Shown: piece after piece, positions 58,400-64,000 of the stretch | How positions within the stretch are numbered: the first letter of the stretch is position 1 | Layout: each line of letters begins with the position of its first letter | Source: Agrobacterium tumefaciens | GTDB taxonomy: Bacteria > Pseudomonadota > Alphaproteobacteria > Rhizobiales > Rhizobiaceae | DNA length: 64,000 bases | NCBI RefSeq assembly: GCF_000834635.1 | Contig: NZ_JXQV01000013.1 | Coordinates: forward strand, 93,121-157,120 | Reading direction: 5' to 3' | The notes under the pieces: model-generated | What the model was told of the DNA's origin: nothing | Database searches by the model: none | The model's input: the letters and a program-made list of their open reading frames with translations, nothing else | Made by a program: the position numbers and the translations under genes

Positions 58400-59896
58400 A
58401 TGAACGACCCTGTGAGAAAGATCACCCCCGCCCCGGCTGCCGAACCGCTCTACCGCGAGGCGCCCAACAACATTGAAGCGGAACAGGCGCTGCTGGGTGC
58501 CATCCTCGTCAACAACGACGCCTATTACCGCGTATCCGACTTTCTGAAGCCCGTGCATCTGTATGAGCCGCTTCACCGCAAGATTTTCGAAGTGGCGGGC
58601 GATATCATCCGCATGGGCAAGACCGCCAACCCGGTCACGATCAAGACGTTTCTGCCCGCTGACGGCAAGATTGGCGACCTCACGGTTGCGCAATATCTCG
58701 CGCGCCTCGCATCAGACGCCGTGTCGATCATCAACGCCGAAGACTATGGCCGCGCCATCTACGATCTTGCCCTTCGCCGCGCCCTGATCCAGATCGGTGA
58801 GGATGTCGTCAATATCGCCTATGACGCGCCGCTGGACATGCCGCCGCAGACGCAGATCGAAGACACCGAGCGACGTCTGTTCGAGCTTGCGGAAACGGGC
58901 CGTTACGACGGCGGCTTCCAGTCCTTCAACGACGCAGTCTCACTCGCCATCGACATGGCGGGGGCGGCCTTCGAGCGTGACGGCAACCTGTCGGGCATTT
59001 CCACCGGTATCCACTCGCTGGATGCCCGCATGGGTGGCTTGCAGCGCTCTGACTTGATCGTGCTCGCCGGACGCCCGGGCATGGGCAAGACCTCGCTTGC
59101 TACCAACATCGCCTATAATATTGCCGCATCTTACGAGCAGGAAATTCAGCCGGATGGTACCTACAAGGCCAAGAATGGCGGCGTTGTAGGTTTCTACTCG
59201 CTCGAAATGTCGTCCGAGCAGCTGGCAACCCGTATCATCTCCGAGCAGACCGAAGTGTCATCCTCGAAAATCCGCCGTGGTGAAATCACCGAGGCCGACT
59301 TCGAAAAGCTCGTTGCCTGCAGCCAGATGATGCAGAAAGTGCCGCTCTATATCGACCAGACCGGTGGTATTTCCATCGCCCAGCTTTCCGCCCGCGCGCG
59401 TCGATTGAAGCGCCAGCGCGGCCTTGATTGCTTGGTGGTGGACTATATTCAGCTGATGACTGGTTCCGGCAAATCCGGTGAAAACCGCGTGCAGGAAATC
59501 ACCCAGATCACCACGGGTTTGAAGGCGCTTGGCAAGGAACTCAATGTTCCAATCATCGCGCTCTCACAGCTCTCCCGTCAGGTGGAAAGCCGCGAAGACA
59601 AGCGCCCGCAACTGTCAGACCTTCGCGAATCGGGTTCCATCGAGCAGGACGCCGACGTGGTGCTGTTCGTGTTCCGTGAAGAATACTACGTCAAGAACAT
59701 GGAACCCCGCGATATTTCCGATCCGAAATATGGCGAATGGGAAGCCCTGTTCGATAAGGTCAAAGGCACGGCGGACGTTATCATCGCCAAGCAGCGTCAC
59801 GGACCGACCGGCACGGTGAAGCTGCAGTTCCAGTCGGAGTTCACCCGCTTCGCAGACCTTGCAGACCCTTCCTTCACGCAATACGAAGAGACATAA
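58400..59896 (+). CDS. dnaB: Replicative DNA helicase
   Basis: Hexameric helicase that opens the replication fork, 498 aa. N-terminal primase-interaction domain (PPNNIEAEQALLGAILVNND-type, EAPNNIEAEQALLGAILVNN here) and RecA-like C-terminal domain with Walker A GRPGMGKT (224-231), SLEMSSEQLATRI, Walker B-like LVVDYIQLM, and the arginine finger region. No intein. ATG 58400 is chosen over an upstream TTG at 58307. Followed by a terminator close to alr. Confidence 0.97.
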   Translation: MNDPVRKITPAPAAEPLYREAPNNIEAEQALLGAILVNNDAYYRVSDFLKPVHLYEPLHRKIFEVAGDIIRMGKTANPVTIKTFLPADGKIGDLTVAQYLARLASDAVSIINAEDYGRAIYDLALRRALIQIGEDVVNIAYDAPLDMPPQTQIEDTERRLFELAETGRYDGGFQSFNDAVSLAIDMAGAAFERDGNLSGISTGIHSLDARMGGLQRSDLIVLAGRPGMGKTSLATNIAYNIAASYEQEIQPDGTYKAKNGGVVGFYSLEMSSEQLATRIISEQTEVSSSKIRRGEITEADFEKLVACSQMMQKVPLYIDQTGGISIAQLSARARRLKRQRGLDCLVVDYIQLMTGSGKSGENRVQEITQITTGLKALGKELNVPIIALSQLSRQVESREDKRPQLSDLRESGSIEQDADVVLFVFREEYYVKNMEPRDISDPKYGEWEALFDKVKGTADVIIAKQRHGPTGTVKLQFQSEFTRFADLADPSFTQYEET

Positions 59897-59908
59897 CGCC
59901 CCGGATTT

Positions 59909-59946
59909 CGCCCCGCCCTTACCGAAAGCGCGGGGCGCAGTTTTTT
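59909..59946 (+). terminator. dnaB terminator adjoining alr
   Basis: Stem cgccccgc (59909-59916) / gcggggcg (59930-59937), then cag and six Ts (59941-59946). A clear Rho-independent terminator, ending only 15 bases before the alr start, so alr translation depends on read-through or an internal promoter. Confidence 0.85.
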
Positions 59947-59961
59947 CACGGTATGGAAATC

Positions 59962-61137
59962 ATGACAGACGAGTTCGACGACAGCTTTTCCGACACTGAG
60001 AACGATGCTTTCGACATCGCGCCGTTGCGCGTTACCATCGATCTTGCAGCACTTGCGGATAATTGGCGGGACATGGCGAGGCGTTCCGGCAAGGCGCGAG
60101 CCAGCGCTGTTGTCAAAGCCGACGCCTATGGAATGGGGATCGAGGATTGCGGCGCCACGCTGTACCATGCTGGCGCGCGTGATTTCTTTGTGGCTTCGGT
60201 TGCCGAAGGCGTGACCCTGCGCCCGCATGCACCAGAAGCCCGCATTTTCGTGCTGTCCGGTCTATGGCCAGGGCAGGAAGGCCATGTGTTTAACAATGAC
60301 CTTGTGCCGGTCATCGCCTCGGAAGAACAGCTATCCTTCTGGATGGGAGCCTTGGCAGAGCGCGGCGACCATCCGTTTGCGCTGCATGTCGATACGGGTT
60401 TCAACCGGCTTGGGCTGCCGCTGGAGGACGCGCTGTTTCTGGCTGAAGATTCGACACGCCCGGCGAGCTTCGATCCGGTCCTTGTGCTCTCCCACCTTGC
60501 TTGCGCCGATACGCCATCCTCGCCCATGAATGCGTGGCAACTTGAATCATTCCGGCAGGTTAGCCAAGCATTCGAAGGTATCGAATCAAGCCTTTCAGCT
60601 TCTGCTGGAATTTTCCTTGGCCCTGATTACCATTTCGATCTCACCCGCCCCGGCATCGCTCTTTATGGCGGCGAAGCGGTCAATGACATGACAAATCCCA
60701 TGCGCCCGGTTGCCAAGGCCGAGGCACGGATTATCCAGATCCGCGATGCTGGTGAAGGCCAGACGGTAAGCTACGGGGGAACACATCGCCTGAAACGCGC
60801 CAGTCGGCTGGCGATTGCCTCGGTTGGTTATGCAGATGGCTATCATCGCTCGCTTTCCGGCTCAGGCATCCCGCTGCGAGACATGGGCAATGGCGGCGCT
60901 CATGGCTTCATCAATGGCCACAAGGTGCCGGTCGCTGGCCGCGTGACCATGGACCTCACGATTTTCGACGTGACGGACGTACCGCCCAACGCCATCCGCG
61001 CTGGCGACTACATCGAGCTTTTTGGTCCGAACGTCGCGGTCGATGACGTGGCGCGCGCCGCAGGCACCATCGGTTACGAAATGCTGACCGGGCTTGGGCT
61101 GCGCTATGAGCGGCAATATCTTGTCGAAGACGAGTGA
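59962..61137 (+). CDS. alr: Alanine racemase
   Basis: PLP enzyme making D-alanine for peptidoglycan, 391 aa. The PLP lysine is in AVVKADAYGMG, the opposite catalytic tyrosine in VGYADGYHRS, and the substrate-binding VDTGFNRLGLP and CGRVTMD-like AGRVTMDLTIF segments are present. I use ATG 59962, which has GGAAAT upstream; ATG 59953 would add three residues and lies closer to the terminator. An acidic N-terminal extension (DEFDDSFSDTENDAFD) precedes the barrel. Confidence 0.95.
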   Translation: MTDEFDDSFSDTENDAFDIAPLRVTIDLAALADNWRDMARRSGKARASAVVKADAYGMGIEDCGATLYHAGARDFFVASVAEGVTLRPHAPEARIFVLSGLWPGQEGHVFNNDLVPVIASEEQLSFWMGALAERGDHPFALHVDTGFNRLGLPLEDALFLAEDSTRPASFDPVLVLSHLACADTPSSPMNAWQLESFRQVSQAFEGIESSLSASAGIFLGPDYHFDLTRPGIALYGGEAVNDMTNPMRPVAKAEARIIQIRDAGEGQTVSYGGTHRLKRASRLAIASVGYADGYHRSLSGSGIPLRDMGNGGAHGFINGHKVPVAGRVTMDLTIFDVTDVPPNAIRAGDYIELFGPNVAVDDVARAAGTIGYEMLTGLGLRYERQYLVEDE

Positions 61138-61244
61138 GCCATTGATTGCCTCTTGGAAAGCTTTGGCAAACTGTGCTAACGAGAACAAAAGGTGATCGAA
61201 AGCCTCTCCAATTCAGATTCCTAACGCAAAGAAAATAGGCATTC

Positions 61245-62645
61245 ATGGCCAAAGCCAAGACACAATTCATCTGCCAGAACTGCGGCACGGTCCACACCCG
61301 TTGGGCAGGCAAATGCGAAGGCTGCGGCGAGTGGAACACGATTGTTGAAGAAGACCCGATGGGTGGCATCGGCTCTGGGCCCGGCAAAACGCCGAAAAAG
61401 GGCCGACCCGTCACCCTCACCTCGCTCTCTGGCGAAATCGAGGAAGCACCACGCATTCCCACCGGCATGGGCGAGCTTGACCGCGCAACCGGTGGCGGCT
61501 TCGTGCGCGGATCGGCAGTCCTGATCGGCGGTGATCCGGGCATCGGCAAATCCACCCTTCTGATGCAAGCCGCCGCCGCGCTTTCGCGTCGCGGCCATCG
61601 CATTGTCTACGTCTCGGGTGAAGAAGCGGTGGCGCAGGTCCGGCTACGCGCCCAGCGTCTTGGGGCGGCAGATACGGATGTGCTTCTGGCAGCGGAAACC
61701 AATGTCGAGGATATTCTGGCGACGATATCGGAAGGCAAGCGGCCGGATCTCATCATCATCGATTCGATCCAGACGCTGTGGAGCGATACCGCTGATTCCG
61801 CACCCGGCACGGTCACGCAGGTCCGCACGGGCGTTCAGGCGATGATCCGCTTTGCCAAGCAGACGGGCGCAACCATGGTGCTTGTCGGCCACGTCACGAA
61901 GGACGGCCAGATCGCCGGTCCGCGTGTTGTCGAGCATATGGTCGATGCGGTGCTGTATTTCGAAGGCGATCGCGGCCATCACTACCGCATTCTGCGCACG
62001 GTGAAGAACCGCTTTGGTCCAACCGACGAAATCGGCGTCTTTGAAATGTCGGACAAGGGCCTGCGGGAAGTCTCCAACCCATCGGAGTTGTTTCTGGGCG
62101 AGCGCAACGAGAAATCTCCCGGCGCTGCGGTCTTTGCTGGCATGGAGGGAACGCGCCCCGTTCTTGTGGAAGTACAGGCGCTTGTGGCCCCCACATCGCT
62201 TGGAACGCCGCGCAGAGCCGTCGTGGGCTGGGATTCGTCGCGCCTCGCCATGATCCTTGCCGTTCTGGAGGCCCACTGTGGCGTGAAGCTGGGCAGCCAT
62301 GACGTTTACCTCAATATTGCCGGTGGCTATCGTATCTCCGAGCCCGCAGCAGATATGGCGATTGCCTCTGCACTGGTTTCATCCCTTGCCGGTCTTGCCC
62401 TGCCCGCCGATTGCGTCTATTTCGGCGAGGTCAGCCTGTCGGGCGCGGTCAGGCCTGTTTCGCAAACAGGTCAACGGTTAAAAGAGGCTGAAAAACTCGG
62501 CTTTTCCAGCGCATTCCTGCCTTCAGCCTCAGCTGAGTTACCGAAGGGCAGCAAGGGGCGCTGGACGGAAATCGAAAGCCTGCCGGATCTCGTCGCACGT
62601 ATTGCGGGGTCGGGCAGCCGGTTCAGACAGGTTGAGGAAGACTAA
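61245..62645 (+). CDS. radA: DNA repair protein RadA
   Basis: RecA-like helicase of recombination and branch migration, 466 aa. N-terminal zinc finger C10, C13, C24, C27; Walker A GGDPGIGKST (95-104); the RadA-specific KNRFG (253-257); and a C-terminal Lon-protease-like domain (VGWDSSRLAMILAVLEAHCG; SLSGAVRPVSQTGQR). Normal length. In Brucella I would expect cvpA and purF next; instead an AT-rich gap and a surface-protein gene follow. Confidence 0.96.
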   Translation: MAKAKTQFICQNCGTVHTRWAGKCEGCGEWNTIVEEDPMGGIGSGPGKTPKKGRPVTLTSLSGEIEEAPRIPTGMGELDRATGGGFVRGSAVLIGGDPGIGKSTLLMQAAAALSRRGHRIVYVSGEEAVAQVRLRAQRLGAADTDVLLAAETNVEDILATISEGKRPDLIIIDSIQTLWSDTADSAPGTVTQVRTGVQAMIRFAKQTGATMVLVGHVTKDGQIAGPRVVEHMVDAVLYFEGDRGHHYRILRTVKNRFGPTDEIGVFEMSDKGLREVSNPSELFLGERNEKSPGAAVFAGMEGTRPVLVEVQALVAPTSLGTPRRAVVGWDSSRLAMILAVLEAHCGVKLGSHDVYLNIAGGYRISEPAADMAIASALVSSLAGLALPADCVYFGEVSLSGAVRPVSQTGQRLKEAEKLGFSSAFLPSASAELPKGSKGRWTEIESLPDLVARIAGSGSRFRQVEED

Positions 62646-62665
62646 AAGAGCACCGGAGGCTCTTT
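62645..62665 (+). terminator. radA terminator
   Basis: Seven-base arms aaagagc/gctcttt with a seven-base loop overlapping the radA stop codon. Modest stem; the Ts are in the arm. Confidence 0.6.
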
Positions 62666-63125
62666 CGTGTGCAAGCGTCTCGCCTCCCGGCATTCAAAGG
62701 ATTTTCCGTATAAATTTGCTAACCTGCCTTGGCGCGACACACGATCAATCCATTTCTAAATTAGATTACGCAATCCAATTAATAAGTAATATTCGGAAAA
62801 ATCGCGTGCCTTCGCTCGGTTATACTGCGCATTTCCGAGATAATCTCTCAGCATGACGTGCAACAAAGCGCCACCGATGCCGAAAGGTCGGGCGGGTTTG
62901 TTTCTTCAAAGACAATTCTTCCTCACCTAAACGCGCTACAGTGACAAATATAACGCATTATCAATAATATTACTCAATTATTGATTGAAGTCCCGGCCGT
63001 TTCTTAATCGGTATTGTCGCGAATCTACTACTTTGTTAGCTCAGCATAGGGGCAATTTTGACCGCGATTCCTAGTACATAGGTTTTTAGGAAGAATGGTT
63101 CGCCAAGGGGTTAAAGGTGGTACAT
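62646..63125 (+). other. AT-rich gap upstream of the HAF-repeat gene
   Basis: This 480-base stretch is visibly more AT-rich than the rest, with no credible gene. It contains an inverted repeat tcaataat/attattga (62961-62968, 62977-62984) and, right before the ATG at 63126, ttaaaggtgg as a ribosome-binding site. No tRNA or insertion-sequence end was recognised. Confidence 0.5.
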
Positions 63126-64000
63126 ATGCTTGAGAAAATGAAGAAGAGCCGTTTGAGTGCAGTATCTGTGCTTGCATTGACACTGACGTGGGCGGCAGCG
63201 CGCTCGCCTCAGCTTACGAGGGTCACCAGCTGCAGGGTATGAGCAGCGACGGCACAGTTTACCTGGAATATTCGCAGGGCACGTCGAAAGGCTCGAGCGC
63301 TGCGGCTGATCTTGCCGTGCGTCTAGTTTCCACCATTACCGGTAGCATCACAACAATTCCTATTCCATCCACGGCCAGTGCCGGCAGTGCCATCCTGAGC
63401 GCCGACGGCAAGACCGTTGTCGGCACTTATTACAACGATGCTGATAATAAGCAGTACAGCTACCGCTGGACTGCGGGGGGTGGATTTGTCACATTCGGTA
63501 CCCCGGAAGAGGCCAATGTAGTTGCTGTCAGCGAAACCGGCGTCAGTGCTGGCTATTATTATGATTCGGAAACTGAATCGTATGTTGCTGCCATCTGGGA
63601 TGCTGATGGAAGAACGGATGCACCGACCGACACAAGGTTCGTCGCAACACGTGCCAGTAACATCAGCCGGGACGCTTCAACCGTGGTTGGTTCATTGTAC
63701 GTCACGAATGACGACGCTAACACGCATGCTATGGTTTGGGATCGGGAAAACAACACGATTCGGGATATCCATACATCTACATATGTGGCCTCTAACGCCA
63801 CGCACGTCAGCGCTGATGGTTCCGTTGTCGCAGGGCGCTGGGATGATGCCAATGGGAAGAGCCGTGTCTTCCGCTGGACATCTGACAACGAAACAATGCA
63901 GGATATCGGCTCGCTAGTGGACGATGGCTACATGTACCTAACCGCCATGTCTGATGATGGTGATGTTCTGGTCGGCTATGGCCTATCCGAAAATACTTTA
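63126..64000 (+). pseudogene. HAF-repeat surface protein (autotransporter-like), signal sequence and passenger in different frames; runs off window
   Basis: ATG 63126 behind AAAGGTGG opens a typical signal sequence (MLEKMKKSRLSAVSVLALTLT), but this frame hits a stop at 63240-63242. The following frame, open from 63134 to the window end, encodes the expected continuation: GGSALASAYEG, a plausible cleavage site, then about 250 residues of HAF-type repeats (THAMVWD; SADGSVVAGRWDDANG; VFRWTSDN; DDGDVLVGYG). A one-base loss near 63186-63193 (for example one G of ggg) would explain the break. Such proteins usually end in a beta-barrel autotransporter domain, which would lie beyond the window. Sequencing error, true decay or a switchable gene are all possible. 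Confidence 0.7.

Noticed and set aside
62602..62856. Open frame of 84 codons running out of radA
   Set aside because: Begins inside radA in another frame, no ribosome-binding site and no recognisable sequence.
63522..63917. Forward 131-codon frame inside the HAF-repeat gene
   Set aside because: The neighbouring frame encodes the repeats and is open to the window end; this one is an overlap artefact.
1..64000. tRNA, rRNA, CRISPR array, insertion sequence or prophage
   Set aside because: No cloverleaf signatures, regularly spaced repeats, transposase or phage genes were recognised on either strand by eye; a covariance-model scan would be needed to exclude small RNAs.

Overview
The window is ordinary alphaproteobacterial chromosome, almost certainly from the family Brucellaceae (Brucella, probably the Ochrobactrum side of the genus). 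This rests on the Omp25/Omp31-type porin, the HdaA-type DnaA regulator, the YbhN, DUF2232 and polyphosphate genes, and the blocks lptFGD-surA-pdxA-rsmA and fabD-fabG-acpP-fabF-mltG-yicC-gmk. The genus call is an inference from memory of these families; no search was run. By eye the DNA is moderately GC-rich throughout, except for an AT-rich stretch after radA. I see no rRNA, tRNA, CRISPR array, insertion sequence or prophage.

Layout. 1-5.6 kb: the start of aspS (minus strand, cut by the window edge) diverges from rnd, followed by a membrane class III nucleotide cyclase and an exported phytase-like esterase. 5.6-11.4 kb (minus): perM-type transporter, hda, ppk1 and ppx, the last two overlapping. 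11.6-13.4 kb: purM-purN. 13.4-16.8 kb (minus): a molybdopterin oxidoreductase and two tandem NudK-type hydrolases. 16.9-20.3 kb: rlmJ, ybhN, a membrane-anchored RNase T2 and a glutathione transferase. 20.3-25.5 kb: an Omp25/31-family porin diverging from a FolM-like reductase, uvrC, pgsA, moaD and moaE. 25.5-35.8 kb: a methyltransferase, ndk, a second glutathione transferase, a degenerate GGDEF protein, an ABC-F protein, a lipoprotein deacetylase, a sugar dehydrogenase, a GAF-GGDEF diguanylate cyclase, holC and pepA.

36-43.8 kb (plus) is an outer-membrane biogenesis run: lptF, lptG and lptD, then surA, pdxA and rsmA, several with overlapping start and stop codons. It converges on 43.8-50.7 kb (minus), a fatty-acid and cell-envelope run: fabD, fabG, acpP, fabF, mltG, yicC and gmk, ending in a clear terminator. 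50.9-54.8 kb: an aldo/keto reductase, then rpsF, rpsR, a DUF2232 membrane protein and rplI with a very strong terminator. 54.9-58.1 kb (minus): a MarR regulator with an EmrAB-type efflux pair. 58.4-62.6 kb: dnaB, alr and radA. 63.1 kb to the end: a HAF-repeat surface protein whose signal sequence and passenger lie in different frames.

I did not find a convincing undescribed multi-gene system. The best leads are small: the frameshifted HAF-repeat gene and its AT-rich upstream region; a perfect palindrome overlapping the leader of the esterase gene; paired inverted repeats between acpP and fabF; CtrA-like boxes; a cyclase lacking the usual purine-binding lysine; a GGDEF protein with a ruined active site; and the TTG-started FolM-like reductase coupled to uvrC.
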